The notes: generated from the letters alone by a model not told the origin. A stretch of 64,000 nucleotides of DNA from Zarea fungicola (GCA_900169235.1 FWCC01000232.1:122092-186091); one strand, 5' to 3'; shown: positions 21,317 to 33,400, counted from the stretch's first letter. Translations and numbers: made by a program.

Positions 21317-22618
21317 ATGCCGGGGCAAATACTACCGGTAGTGTCCATATCCAATTTGACCGACGACCAGGCTCCCGACATCGACTCCGGTAACTAAAAA
21401 GAGACTCGTTCTTAAGCTACATCTGCTTACGTGCAAGCCATAGTGAGTTTCCGCGACTACAAATTAACACGCCGACTAGGTACGTCAATTCACCAATGAA
21501 TGATGCATTTCCTACACACCTCATTGCTAAGAAGAAACCCAGGCAAAGGACGAACTTCTGTTGTTTTCGAGGCCCAAGATGTTGTCTGCCACGAAACGTA
21601 CGCCCTAAAGACTGTCCTGCCGGGCAGGCTTAGAGTCCGACGCGAAGCGAGAATACTGGCACATTTACGCGGCGGGCCAAACATCGTTTCATTGATAAAA
21701 ACGCTTCAAGATGAAGAGGTTAGTCGCTATGTCTGTCAAAAATGCCATTGCAAATATTAATCACCTCCTCTTCATCGACATGCTAGAATCAAATACAAGC
21801 GTTCGTATTGGAGGCTGTCGACCCCAAGGACTTCAGGTCACTGTTTCCGAAATTCAACATTGCCGATATCCAATACTATACAGCAGAGCTTCTTAAAGCT
21901 TTGCAATTCTGTCATGCAAAAGGGGTCATTCACCGAGACATTCGACCACATAACCTCGTCATCAATCATCGCGTAAAACAGGTACGAAGCCCCCCATGTC
22001 ATTGACCACGACAGCACAAAGTCTTAAAAGAAACTGAGACTAAAAGAAATTGCCCCAAAAACTCAGCTACGGCTAGTTGGCTGGGGATCTGCAGCATTTC
22101 AGCAGCCAGGCGCTAGCCACACCGTCCGCGTTGGGCTCTTCAAGGCACCCGAACTCCTGCTCGACTACGACCGATACGACTACAGCTTGGACATGTGGGG
22201 AGTGGGCACTATACTTGCTTCTCTCATCTTTAGAAAAGAGCCATTCTTCCATGGAAGTGACATTATTAGTATGCTTCAAAGTATTGCCAAGACACTGGGA
22301 ACGGATGAGCTCTACCAGTTTGTCCGCGACTATGACATCGACGTGTACGAAGGCATTGTTGAAGAGTTGGGGGAGCATGCAAAGCGTCCATGGCGAAACA
22401 TGCTCACAAATGCAAACAAGGATGAAAATGAGAACGCTGCCAGAGATCGAGCAATGGATTTGATTGACCAGCTATTACGGTATAATCCTTCTGTGAGTTT
22501 TCCCGTTTCCCTCGATCGCGAACGCACCATGTTGACTTTAGGACAGCAAAGGCTCTCTGCAGAACAGGCACTTGAACATGACTTTATCACACAAGAAATT
22601 AAGAGTGAATTGCAGTGA
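21317..22618 (+). CDS. CK2-alpha-like protein kinase, probable pseudokinase
   Basis: Six exons: 21317-21389, 21438-21479, 21543-21718, 21787-21981, 22067-22492, 22547-22618, coding 327 residues. It is clearly built on the casein kinase 2 alpha plan: DYKLTRRLGKGRTSVVFEAQ (glycine loop), YALKTVLP (ATP-binding Lys), LRGGPNIVSLIKTL, LLKALQFCHAKGVIHRDIRP, YDYSLDMWGVGTILASLIFR, KEPFFHGSD, KTLGTDELY and RLSAEQALEHDF. Two changes stand out. The metal-binding Asp of the DWG motif is Gly (LRLVGWGSAAF), and the catalytic-loop Lys after HRD is Arg (HRDIRPHN). The activation segment is also about two residues shorter than in CK2. The exons join cleanly, so it is a maintained frame. I expect a pseudokinase or a very atypical kinase, perhaps competing for CK2 partners. 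Confidence 0.8.
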
Positions 22619-22720
22619 GAAATAAATAATCCATGCTTCAAATCTAATTATTTTCCAAGCCAATAACTATGCCGTTGTGTGTGCACACGACATAGCATAC
22701 GTACAAGATTGTGGCCGCAA

Positions 22721-24895
22721 TTACAAGCTATTCAGCGACTCAACCAAAGGCAATAAATCCTGTATATGTGCAATAAAGTCCGGAACCTCCACCAGCCAGC
22801 CCTTTGGCGTATAAGCATCGACCCGGACTTGCCACGCCTCCTGCACATGCTGCGCCAACAGAGCATACCTCTTCTTGCCCAGGTCAAACAACTCTGGAGT
22901 CTTCCCGTAGAGGCTCTCCGCCGCCTTCCAAGCGCGCTCCGCGAGCTGTCCCGTTGGTTGGTAGCGCGTCTTGGCAATCATGGTGGCCACCTTGTCGAGC
23001 CCTGCCGTGACGCTGAGGAACCACCCAAAGCCGCACTTGGCCATGGCATCGCGCGCCTCCATCCTGTACTCGACACTTGCAATGAGATACTTGTACAGGG
23101 AGGCGTGTGGGCACGACTCATCAATCGCATCCCCTGACATCAGCGAATCGTTCTGTGGATCGAGGATGCGCACCCATTTACTCGCAAACAGGGGCCGTAT
23201 GCACAGCGCGGCGCGATGCACCGGCCCGGCCGACGGCTCAACGTAGCGGTCCTCCATCTCTGCGAGCTTCGCATCAAGCTTCTGCGCCGCATCCCGCATC
23301 TCCGCCAGGTGAGGTGCTGTCGCCTCCACCCCCTCGTTGTCGTCGTCTTGTCGTGCATTCCCTTGCAGCACGGCTAGCTCAAACGCGTAGTCACCGACGG
23401 CGGCATCGCGCTTCTGCCGAGAAATGTACACCTGGTTGAGGAGCAGAACAAAGGCCATTTCCGTGGGACTACCCCCCTCATCACGTGGTTGGATCGGCGC
23501 CGAGGCGTTGGGATGCATGTCTGCGTCGTTTACGTTGCAGGGCGGTCTGGTGTCGGCGCCGGGCACGGCAATGTACGGCGCCACGGCGGCGGCGGTGGCG
23601 AGCTTGGCGTCTTGCATCATGATGTGCCACCATATCCTGCGCCGCATCTCCGTCTCAAACGGATCTAATCCCAGAACTTCGCCGTCGCGGTGATAGCCCA
23701 TCTTTTGCGCGATGCGGACACTGTTGGCGCTCAGAATCCAAATGGCGTCGTAGTCGTAGCAGTCTTCCAGAGACAACTAGTCGTAACGTAGGCGTTGGTA
23801 AAAAGAAGATAAAAAGCTGGGGATGTGATACATACAAGGTATAGCAACAGGGCTTGCAGGATGGTCATGTCGTACTTGCGCATAAAGTCGGCGGCAATCA
23901 ATGACTGCCGCGCCCCGGACATGTACTGGCGCCATAGGTGGTCGCGGGACTGGCCAAAGAGATTTATGCACTCCATTTGCGACATGGATACCACCGCCAT
24001 GGAATAGATTGAGAACAGGAGAGCATGCATGCCGGCGGGCACGGCTTGTGGGTTCGTCGCGGCGAGGACGATGCAGGGCTGGAGTGACGGCGCGTGTATC
24101 AGCTTGGTCAACGGGTTGACGCGGTCCAGAAACATCTGCCACAGCGCAAAGACAGACGTGGAATGAGGCGCCAAGCTCTCCATGTTGCTGTACAGGGGCT
24201 CTCCTGCGAGATGTAGATAGAGATCCTGATCTGGATGGCCGGGTATGGCAGGGTCGTGGCCATCGACAAGGGTGCGTATCTCCTTGAGCTGCGGGACAAA
24301 AACAAAACAATGAGACTTGATCTCTCACAATGGCTAAGAACCTTGCCAAAAACTTACCTCGTCATACATGCTGGCCCAGGCTTGTCGCTCAATAAATCGG
24401 ACCTGTCCCCCATAAGAGCACAGCTTGCCTGTCGGTTGGTGTGCGGCTGCCGATCTCGTCTCAGAAGCGTCGTCAAGGTTATGTGGTGTATGATCTTCAT
24501 TTTGGGTAGATTCATGAATTCTATTTCATGCGCTGTTAAAAAAACAAGTACTCTTCGGCGGCAGTAATTTTTGGCGCAATAGCTTACTCCTGTAACATTG
24601 CCTCACAGCGTAGCAGCCGCTCCCTTAGCTCTTGGGCTGGTCGTCGACGATGTTTGACTGGTGGTGCGGGCTCCCGTGGTGTGCAAATGACATTGGCCTT
24701 TTGAAAAAAATTATATGATACAGGTTACCGAGAGTAATGGAAAAGGGGAGCGTTGGAGTTTCAGAGGTGAAGTGTTCCTACCTTGACACATGTGGAACAG
24801 GGCAGTTTTCTGTCGCATTTCACACGGCGACGCTGACAGAGCACACATGCCAGAATTGGTTTGGCATCTGCCGCATCAGCAGTCGCTTCATCCAT
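22721..24895 (-). CDS. Zn2Cys6 fungal transcription factor with middle homology domain
   Basis: Five exons on the minus strand: 24895-24782, 24697-24588, 24520-24358, 24288-23836, 23776-22721, coding 631 residues. The zinc cluster LACVLCQRRRVKCDRKLPCS plus TCVKANVICTP has the exact Cx2Cx6Cx5Cx2Cx6C spacing and is interrupted by an 84-bp intron. A basic linker (KHRRRPAQELRERLLRCEAM) and short coiled coil follow. The middle homology region includes LWQMFLDRVNPLTKLIHAPS, LQALLLYLLSLEDCYDYDAIW, SANSVRIAQKMGYHRDG and DPFETEMRRRIWWHIMMQDA, all hallmark positions of Fungal_trans. Start is the ATG at 24895 (MDEATADAADAK). It lies 2 kb from the salicylate synthase gene and is the best candidate regulator of the 27-49 kb cluster; that link is inference. 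Confidence 0.9.
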
Positions 24896-25618
24896 TTCTT
24901 TTGTGGGTTTTGAGCAGCGGCAATGAAGCGCCCCAAAAGTACCTCACCGACAAATAGACGCAATGCTTGCCCGGAACCAGTTGTTCGGTCCCGAATCATT
25001 ACAGAGGAAAAGGAACTGAGCTTATAAATCTCAACAGTAATAGTTGCTTTACATAATCTGCGCGTGCTAACTTGGCAGCTTACTGTACAGCTAGCCCGAA
25101 TTATGGATACCACAAATACTGTGATAGGTGTCGCTTGTGCGTCTAGTTAGCTATAGCAACAGTTATGCATATCTCCGTAGATCAATTCTGGACTTGAAAT
25201 TGATATATAGAGTGAGTGACGAAAGGACAGAAACTGAGGGGTTCTCCTTGACGGGAAGTTTTACCCGCTGCACAAGTATATCACTCTAATCAGCAGCACT
25301 TTAGACTTCAAGACTATGCAGTAAAGCTTCCTCCGTAGCTTCGTTCACAGCAATCGCTCACCATTAAGAAACAGCTGGGACGGGTCCGTGATCGGGGCCG
25401 GACAGCTTAGATGTCATTGCCAAGAACTCACGAGCGAGACAACGGGACATTGATCTTGAAGGGTAACAGAACAAAAGTATTTGCATTAGTTGGAGGCGGT
25501 GGCTGTGGAAGAAAATACTGGCAGAGCATGGCTTTTGTCACACGCTCTGTCGCAGCACTGAGTTAGTCGGTGAATATAATTCGGAATATCTCTAAATCTT
25601 GTACATACGACCATAGAT

Positions 25619-25620
25619 NN
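25619..25620. other. Assembly gap (NN)
   Basis: Two undetermined bases just before a T-rich tract in the interval left of the salicylate synthase gene. The distance between the Zn2Cys6 gene and the cluster is therefore approximate. Confidence 0.95.
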
Positions 25621-26153
25621 ACCGGCTGTTGTATGTTTTTTTTTGTCTTTTTTTCTTTTTGTCTTTTTGTCATTTTGTTTTTTACGATTTTTTGTTTTGC
25701 ATGTTGGTGAAAGGTTAGAGTTTAAACAAATTTAGTTCCAGAGGTTGTGGTGTACTAAATGCAGCCACACAACACTAGGCTCTGTAGCCTGATCTGCTTT
25801 TATAACACAATACAGTACTCCTGGTACAGCTGCCTAGAACAAATTGTATTCCATAATAAAATCCTTCTGTTAATACCCCCTCGTAAAGATGTATTTTAAA
25901 ATGCACTCGTGAACTTCTGTTGTATGTACAATGATGACTACTGTGCCACAGCCATTAGCCGCAACATCCGTAACAGTTACGGCAACGATTAATTCCACTT
26001 TTCGATCTGGAGGGAGGACAATAAATGAGCTCATTTTAAGGGGCCCAGGCAATTCCGCTCAAAATCCATCGAAATTTAGTACTAATATCCGCAGCCATGG
26101 ATTGTCCGTTGCCCCTAACTAGGTTGCAGGCTCCAATCTGATAAAGGACGGGC

Positions 26154-26179
26154 ACTTTCCACAAGCTTTTGTGGAAAGT
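26154..26179. repeat. Perfect 11-bp inverted repeat with 4-base loop
   Basis: ACTTTCCACAA, then GCTT, then the exact reverse complement of the first arm. It could form a stable hairpin on either strand. It is followed by several TTAATTAA-type units. It sits about 720 bp beyond the 3' end of the salicylate synthase gene, too far to be its obvious terminator. Confidence 0.7.
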
Positions 26180-26895
26180 ATTATTAATTAATTAATTCAT
26201 ACTTGCTGTACCTTCATCTCAGTCTCTGTATCTTGTACGAGGAGACAAAAATCCCGGCAAGAGACAATATTATGTCAAGCACACCTCTCGATCATTGCGT
26301 TCGACTGCCGAATCATACCACAACCTAAACACTGGGGTTGCCATATAGGCAAGCCAATATATATATAGAAGATCCGATTCAAGGTAGGTAAGCTAGAGAC
26401 GTCAGGAAGGCAGTCCATATCTAGAACTTGAAACTGCGAATTATATGTTAATTACTACACTAGCGTGCGCACAGTTTCCTTTAAACAGCTGCACAACCCT
26501 CTCTACAATGCAGTTACAGCACATAATATTGATGGCGGACGAATTCCCCGGACAAAGACATTAGTCGTAACGTAAGCACAGGTTCATAAGCCCCGAAGAG
26601 CTCGGATGTAGGTTTACATCCATCACATGTTGTAGTAGATGTGGCTGTGCATCGGTACAAAGCCATCGACGCTAGATTGCGAGTGTCTTATAGGACAGGA
26701 TGCCTGTCAAGGGCCTTGTCTCAAACAAGGTTGGAGCTGATACGAGAGCCCATTGAGGTCCGCCCTTCATACATCCCGCTCTTTGTGCGGCTCTACTACC
26801 TCGTCTGCGTCCTATTATTCAATGTAGGAAACAACAACAATAAGATTTTAAAATGATAGCTAACTGTCTCACATAATGGGCCAATTGTTGGTATT

Positions 26896-28224
26896 TCAGC
26901 CTGGTACGATGAATGGTTCTATACATTGCAGCTTCTCAGAAGTTTCCGTGAGCTCTCGTTCTGCGTTGGACAGAGCTATAATACCCGCGCCTGCTTGCAA
27001 CCAATTTCGTTCGGGATCCTGAAATGCAGAGCGAAGAACCAATGATGCTTCAAGGTCATGTGGTCCATTCCAGAGGAGCACAGCGCCAGAGTATAGCTCC
27101 CGCGGGCGCTCTTCAAGTCGGTGTATGGCCTCGATAGCTTTCATTTTGGGTATGCCGGTAGCAGTAATAGAAGGAAAGAGAACGTCAAAGGCATCCCACA
27201 CATCTTTTTCGGATGACAGAACCCCGGTGACGGTAGAGCCCAGGTGCTGAACGTTGCCCCGTTCTCTAATAGACATGAAGTCTTTTACAGCCACCGTCCC
27301 CGGTATAGAGAACTGACTCAACTCCTGCATTGCCTCTTTTACCGAAATCGCATGCTCCTCAATTTCTTTTGGATCGCTAAGCAGTTCGTTGCGAAGTTGA
27401 TGTCGCTTAGCTTCACTGCCCGTATTCGATCGGGTCCCAGCTAGTGGCTCTGGTGTAACCGTGCCGTTTTCGACGGACATGACTAGCTCTGGACTAAACC
27501 CTGTAGCCCTGAAACCAAAATGACTGAAGAAAAACGTGCGTTTTGGGGTGTTTGCACATCTGCCGCGAAGTAGAGTCCCAACCATATCGATAGAACTCAG
27601 AATATCAATAGAACGTGACGCAATAACCTTTTGGTAAAGACCGTTATCAATTTCATCGAGTGCTTGTTGAACCATTGTAATAAAGGCTTCCTCATTTCTG
27701 GCTCTCTCAAGCTCATGGGAAAATTTGGATTCGAATTGGGGAAGAGGGTTTGACAAAGATGTCTTAATCAAGTCAAGGTCCTCGGTTGATCCGATACGTA
27801 ATAGAAGAGCATCGTGACGAACATCTATTTGCATCCGCGGAATCATGATGCTGACCAAGGGCCAAGTGCCTGGTGCAAATTCAATACCACGTATATAGGA
27901 CGCATAATTGAAACCAACATGGCCAAAGACCAAAGTAGCATCTAGACAGTGAGCCGCAATGAATTTTGCGACGATTTCTTTGATATTCCTATTGACAGTA
28001 ATAAATGAGCTGCCTGTATCTGTTTTAACTGTTGCCGATGTTCCAGTCGGATCGACCACAAGACTCGCCAGGTTGCCGACACCGACGTGCCATGTAGATT
28101 CACGTTCATAGGCGTAGCAATATTCATAAGCAAACGCTGTTAGTAGCTTGACTACGGCCTTGAGACTGCCTTGAGTTTGGCTATGCATAGTGATGCTCAG
28201 AGGCAAAGTGACAGTAGATGTCAT
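26896..28224 (-). CDS. Salicylate synthase (MbtI/Irp9/YbtS-type chorismate-utilising enzyme)
   Basis: A single exon, 442 residues from the ATG at 28224. It converts chorismate to salicylate via isochorismate in characterised relatives (mycobactin MbtI, yersiniabactin Irp9/YbtS). The C-terminal two thirds carry the family core almost unbroken: LYQKVIASRSIDI (the Lys near residue 199 is the expected general base), ATGFSPELVMSVENG, TPEPLAGTRSNTG, DPKEIEEHAISVKEAMQELS, DFMSIRERGNVQHLGSTVTG, LFPSITATGIPKMKAIEAIH, RPRELYSGAVLLWNG and LQAGAGIIALSNAERELTET followed by SEKL. The metal-ligand glutamates near the C-terminus are present. The match is closer to salicylate synthases than to anthranilate or PABA synthases. 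Absence of introns among intron-rich neighbours fits a bacterial origin, but is not proof. It is divergent from the methyltransferase gene. Confidence 0.88.
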   Translation of the reverse strand: MTSTVTLPLSITMHSQTQGSLKAVVKLLTAFAYEYCYAYERESTWHVGVGNLASLVVDPTGTSATVKTDTGSSFITVNRNIKEIVAKFIAAHCLDATLVFGHVGFNYASYIRGIEFAPGTWPLVSIMIPRMQIDVRHDALLLRIGSTEDLDLIKTSLSNPLPQFESKFSHELERARNEEAFITMVQQALDEIDNGLYQKVIASRSIDILSSIDMVGTLLRGRCANTPKRTFFFSHFGFRATGFSPELVMSVENGTVTPEPLAGTRSNTGSEAKRHQLRNELLSDPKEIEEHAISVKEAMQELSQFSIPGTVAVKDFMSIRERGNVQHLGSTVTGVLSSEKDVWDAFDVLFPSITATGIPKMKAIEAIHRLEERPRELYSGAVLLWNGPHDLEASLVLRSAFQDPERNWLQAGAGIIALSNAERELTETSEKLQCIEPFIVPG

Positions 28225-28840
28225 GATCAAATATTGGTGACTTTAGGCGTGATGACTTGGATGATCTTAAAACGGCTTCAAAAACTATGCTTTTCAACTT
28301 GTTTTGAAAATTGGGTTTATTTGATGTATTATATACTAACCGTTTACAGTGGTTCTACTACGTTTGCGTCTTCTGTAAGGCATTCCTTGCCGCGCAATGG
28401 AGCAAGCTCTGATGTCAACGCATAGCGCTTGCGGCCGCACATTCTTAATTGGCTTGGTTAATGAGAAATAATTGACGTAAAAAATTATGTATACCTCATC
28501 ATTCCACGGGGCAAACTCCGGATTCCTATGTGAAACCGGCAGATGTCACCTGATTGGCGCGGTCTCTGTCGGTACGGGAATGTTAAACAACGCTATGGTG
28601 AGATTTTGAGTTATAACGTCAGTGTAAAGTTGGAAAATATCTAATGGTAGGAATTTTGTTGAGAATTGTGTCATATATTTGTTCAAATGTGCATACCAGA
28701 TAAGTTGGCCTGAAGCCCGGCTCAACAGTCTCGAGATATGCGTAAAGATTTAAATAGACAACATCATGCATATGAACTCCATCGTATACAAGCCCTGAAT
28801 GGTCATCCTACATTGTTGCACTTTCTGCATAGTAAGAAAC
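28225..28840. promoter_or_regulatory. Bidirectional promoter, salicylate synthase / methyltransferase
   Basis: A 616-bp interval between divergent start codons (28224 minus, 28841 plus), suggesting joint control of the two genes. It contains AT-rich runs (for example near 28330-28345 and 28740-28760) and one GATA-type sequence (CAGATAAG) near 28700. No confident TATA box or transcription-factor site is claimed. No coding potential seen. Confidence 0.45.
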
Positions 28841-29879
28841 ATGTCTCGAAGTAGCAACTCAAGCGACAACTACGTCTTAGGTCGTGGAGCCGCAGAATCT
28901 GTTCGGTAAGCCTGTGGCGTCACCGTCTCTGAAACTTAGCTAGCTGAACTGTCCCAAGCTTGGACGCACAGCATCTCTTATGGAAAGCTTACCTTGGTTA
29001 TCTCCTGCACCCTTCAATTAAAGTGACTGAAAATTTCAAGATTGCGGAGATTGGTTGTGGTACCGCGTAAGTTCTCCTTTAATCCTTTTTGCTTCTACAT
29101 TCTCACAAAACTTAGTATGTGGCTTCTCGATCTTTCCCATCAGCTGCCTCCAACTGTCAAGCTCTATGGATTCGATGTATCAAGCAAACAGTACCCCGCC
29201 AAAGAGCTATGGCCCAAACGTTTATGCCTTCTGACCATGGATTCTCTGCAACCACCGCCAGCAGATTTGATGGGTCAGTTTGATGTAGTACATCTTCGCA
29301 TGTGGGCAAGTAATGTGACCCAAACGACTTTACCAGCACTTGTGTCTCATATTCGATGTCTTTTGAGTATTTACGTCCTGCACCATTTGCAATTCCATCT
29401 GCTAATGCTCAACAGAACCGGGCGGCTATCTTCAATGGGAAGAGGCCAACTTGACTAGACAAGTTGTGATGGGAGTGAAAGCGCAAGAGTTTGAGACACA
29501 AATTAACTCCCTATTCGAAGAAGCAGGTTTGGATTACAGGTATGCAGCTTGTCACTGATCTATAGGCAGTCATATCATTTACGCTAACCGTCTTCGTGAT
29601 AGCTGGGTTAATATTCTGCCAGAAATCTTGAAAGACGGCAAGTTTTCGATTTTAAAGCTGCAGGAGGATGTTTTGCCGCCCTCGCTTAGCCAGCTTGGCA
29701 CTAATACATACCTTTTGGCGCTACAAGGGATCATTGAAGGAATTGGATCGAGATTGGCGTTGTCAAAAGAGTCGACTTACCCACACGAAAAGGCTCTTTC
29801 TGAGCTGCTTGATAAACATACAGGTATAATCTACAACTGGGGACCAACATTCGTCTTGGCCCAATGTAGTCTTCCATAA
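28841..29879 (+). CDS. LaeA-like SAM-dependent methyltransferase
   Basis: Five exons: 28841-28905, 28959-29066, 29116-29366, 29416-29539, 29603-29879, coding 274 residues. The N-terminus NYVLGRGAAESVRLDAQHLL leads to the SAM-binding motif KIAEIGCGTAMWLLDLSHQL. Then come LYGFDVSSKQYPAKELWPKR, MGQFDVVHLRMWAS and LKPGGYLQWEEANL, which is the usual order of fungal LaeA/Tam-like class I methyltransferases in biosynthetic clusters. Length is normal. The first intron uses CCCAAG as acceptor; the earlier AG sites give stop codons. Likely an O-, N- or carboxyl-methyltransferase acting on the cluster product rather than a global regulator, judged from context only. Divergent from the salicylate synthase and convergent with the NRPS. 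Confidence 0.85.
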
Positions 29880-30401
29880 GACAGACATTGCTGCAGTATC
29901 AGAATGACTGCACTCATAACATTTAGTGGTTCGTTCAAATGAATATCTAGTTTCACGAGCAAAATATTACAAGCGTCAATTTGTGTGCGTAGTCATATGC
30001 GCGACCTTGTCTGTGTGGTATGGAGACATCCAACAGAGACAGTGACAATTTAGCAATGGCAGTTGGTTGCCCCGCGTTCTGCAAAGCCTTTCACGGGCAA
30101 CTCACCATAGGTAATACGGCCCCTCGAGCTCACGTTTGCTTGAAGCAATAATCACTGTGCAGCAGAATGAAGAACCACATGGTCAAAATGATTGTAAGGT
30201 CTCTTCCTTGTTCTCTTACTAAAATAATCTACTAGGTACTGACTATCATATACATTTACTTTAACCTATAGTAGATTTATATTCCCACGAAATGCAATAC
30301 AGAGGTGAAGGTTACCTACATCTATAGACTGTCTACCTGAAACCGCCTTCAATCGAATTTGTATTGCATACCGAGGTCTTCAAGTCGATTCTGCTCAAGG
30401 T
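29880..30401. other. Convergent 3' interval
   Basis: About 520 bp between the 3' ends of the methyltransferase (plus) and NRPS (minus) genes. AT-rich in its second half (30220-30300). No open frame with a domain, repeat or RNA gene seen. It presumably carries the two 3' untranslated regions. Confidence 0.4.
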
Positions 30402-33400
30402 CTAGCCCATGGCACCAAGACCATGCACAGCAAGCCTTAACTTGCCATTAGAGTCAGCTCTAACGTCCGGAATTAGGGCGGATGGTGCACCCCAATCTGC
30501 ATCAGCATGCACATCCTCCAAAGTCTGCTCATCATCACTCGCCACTATCTGCACCATGACCTGCTCAAATTGTCGAAGAATGGCGTCCATGGTTTCTACA
30601 GCAAGAAGACTGCCATCAAAAGTAGTGTTGACAATGATGACATCTTGGGATGATTTGACACTAAATCGGAACGGCGAATGCATCGTAATACCAGTCCAGA
30701 GAAGCTCCATACCAATCCCGTCACCCCAAGAGTTCGTGATAAAGCTCGAACCGGCGGAGACGGTAACATAGATGGCAGCGTCGCATGCCGCCCTTGTGTC
30801 TTCAGTGAGATTTTTGATATTGTCCCAGCCGAGGTGTTCAAAATTAGCCATCACATTTAAATCCCGCTGGGAAGAATAAAGCAACTCTCGTATCTTCCGA
30901 CCGGTCGTTACATGGAAGCGATGGGGAATTTTCGTCATGGCCGGTGCAACCATTTCTTCGATACCCGGAAGTGGTAAGTTGCGGCCAGTCCGGTACTGCG
31001 AGAATACCACATCTTCAGATTGCAAATGCCGGCTAAATACAATAGCCATTGCAACCTCAGCCATAGTAGAGATTGTAATCTCGGACGTTTGGGCTTTTTG
31101 TATGCTAAACGATCGTGCAAGATTGACATTTGCCACTACATTGTGCGATGCAGGGACTACGCAAAATGGCTGGGTGGGCATGGATGACTTTGAACCTGCC
31201 AGATACGCTCGCCAAAATGACTCGGCGGGAGCTTGGTCCGCCAGAACAGTGTGTTTGATGAACTGATTGAATTTCAGTCCTTGGTTCGGCGAGGCTTCGT
31301 CTCGGAAGGCATGTTCCACGTCGGCGTATAACATAGGCACAGCTGTACCATCATAGCAGGCGTGAGATCCTGACCATACAAAAAGTCGCTTACCGCTATT
31401 CCCGTCATCTATAATGGCAAAGCGAGTAAGAAGATCTCCATAGCCAATGTGGTCCCCCTCATTTTTTTTAAGAAAGCTCTCTAGGGATGTTGCGGAATAC
31501 CATTCGAGCTTGCCTTTCATAACTACTTGGAAGTTTCTGCCATCGGAAGTTCGTACAATTCGTGTTCGCAGGACAGCATGCTGCAAAGCAACAGTATCCC
31601 ATGCGGCTTTAAATCTCACGAGATCTATACGCCGAGGTAGACGAAAGACGCATTGCAGAAAATACCTATTCTCTGGCGCTGCGAAGTAGTCCTGATGTGT
31701 GCTCGCAGGATACACATCTTCGATCTGCGCCTTGGAGAATTGAGTTTCCTCAAAAACTTTTAATAAAGCATCCTCAGAGACCAAAGAGTAGGGTTCGGTC
31801 AGCGGAAGTATTTCTGCAGCAGAGGTGAACAATGCCATCTCCGCTAAAACTGGATGCTGGGAGATCGTGGCCACAGTCAGGGATAAGCCTTTTGCACGAG
31901 CCGTGGAAACGAGCTTCATGGCAGCTATAGAGTCTCCTCCGTGGTGATAGAAATTGTCTTGCGCCTCAAAATGCGATCCCCCAAGGACAGCCTGCCAAAG
32001 GACTGACAATTGGAGCTCTAGCGCGGTCAACTGGCGCTGCACCTTTTCGCCAGTGAAACTCTCAAGCTCGGCTACGGATAACTCTGCAGCTATATTACGA
32101 AGTTTCTTCCTGTCTAGCTTGCCAGACACTGCAAATGGAAAGCTCTGAACAGGGATGAAAAATGTCGGTATTGCGTACGATGGAAGAACAAGAGACAGGG
32201 TTGCTGTTGCTTGCGTCGCGTGAGAGCGTAAAACTCTTTGCTCGCTTGAAGAAGTCATGACACGAGGCCCGTCCTGCTCCCAGTTGAGGTAGCCGGATTC
32301 CTCGACCATTCTCAGAAATGCCATCAGTGTAGGAGAGCCAGAGTTCGCTACTGGCGCCACGACCTCGACTATGACTTCCGTAGCAGCCGAAAAAGCCTTC
32401 TGAAGCTGGTGCTCTACCTCACCCATCTCCAAACGATGGCCCCGAATTTTCACTTGGTTGTCTTTTCTCCCCTCAAAACTCATGGTACCATCCTCATTGT
32501 ATTTAACCAAATCGCCAGTTCGATATAGACGGCCTTGTCGACCTGTGGATTCCATCCAGAGAGGGGGAGGTATGAAAGCTTGCTGGGTCTTCGCTGCGTC
32601 GTTTAAATAGCCACGACCCACGGTAGGACCCTCAATCAAAAGTTCACCAACAGCGCCGATGGGCATTAACTGGCCCGGATCATCCTGGTCGGCAATCCAT
32701 GCGCCGACAAAAGGCTTTCCCAAGTCACCAGGCCCGTGTTTTGATGAGCTATAATCCAGAGAAGTGATGGCCACCGCACACTCTGTAGGCCCATACATGG
32801 AATAGAGGCTGAGTTTGATTTTCCATTTGTTAATCAAATCCGCGGAAACGCTTTCGCCGCCAAGTATCACTCTTTCGAGTCCTTCTACATCTTGTAGCTC
32901 AATGTTCCTGAAAAGGGACGGTGTGAAGAAAGCACTGGTCACTTGCATAGCGGCTATAGAACCAGCGAGATTGTTCATTCTATCCCAGTCAGAAGGTATG
33001 CAGACGCATCCGCCAAAAAACAGCGTGTACATGATCTCAATGATGCATGCATCAAATGCATAGCTAATAAACTGTAGCATTCTTGGCCGCCGTTGTTCGA
33101 ATCCTATGGCTCTTCCACCCAGGATTGCGCTTGTGCATAGCTGTTCATGCTCGATTACGCAGCCCTTTGGCTGACCAGTACTTCCCGACGTGAAAATAAC
33201 GTATGCTGCGTTGCTTGGCGTCGCTTTTGTGATGGTTGCTGTTTCTGGGACATGGCTGGTTGTAGAGTCGTCAATTACCAGCACTGCTGGAATCATGTCC
33301 TCACAGAGCTGCGCATATTTCGGTGATGCGAGTATCAATCCGGCCCGAGTCTGCTTGACAATGTCGCAGAGGCGACTTTGCGGTTGGGATGGATCCAGGG

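Larger units (their letters stand above)
24896..26895. other. AT-rich intergenic region with T-rich tract and assembly gap
   Basis: About 2 kb between the Zn2Cys6 gene and the salicylate synthase gene. It contains an assembly gap (25619-25620), followed at about 25640-25700 by a T-rich tract with TTTTTGTC-type repeats. A hairpin lies at 26154-26179, with GATA-rich and TATA-rich runs around 26340-26360. No gene was recognised; frames such as 25870-26122 overlap on both strands and have no domain. Possible boundary of the biosynthetic cluster. Confidence 0.45.

Noticed and set aside
26136..26144. ATCTGATAA sequence (fungal siderophore GATA-factor consensus), and another at about 49719
   Set aside because: They flank the cluster, which is suggestive, but about one such 9-mer is expected by chance in a window this size, and neither lies in a promoter of a cluster gene.
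28690..28710. GATA-like site in the salicylate synthase/methyltransferase promoter
   Set aside because: One mismatch to the siderophore-GATA consensus and only a single copy; too weak to claim iron regulation.
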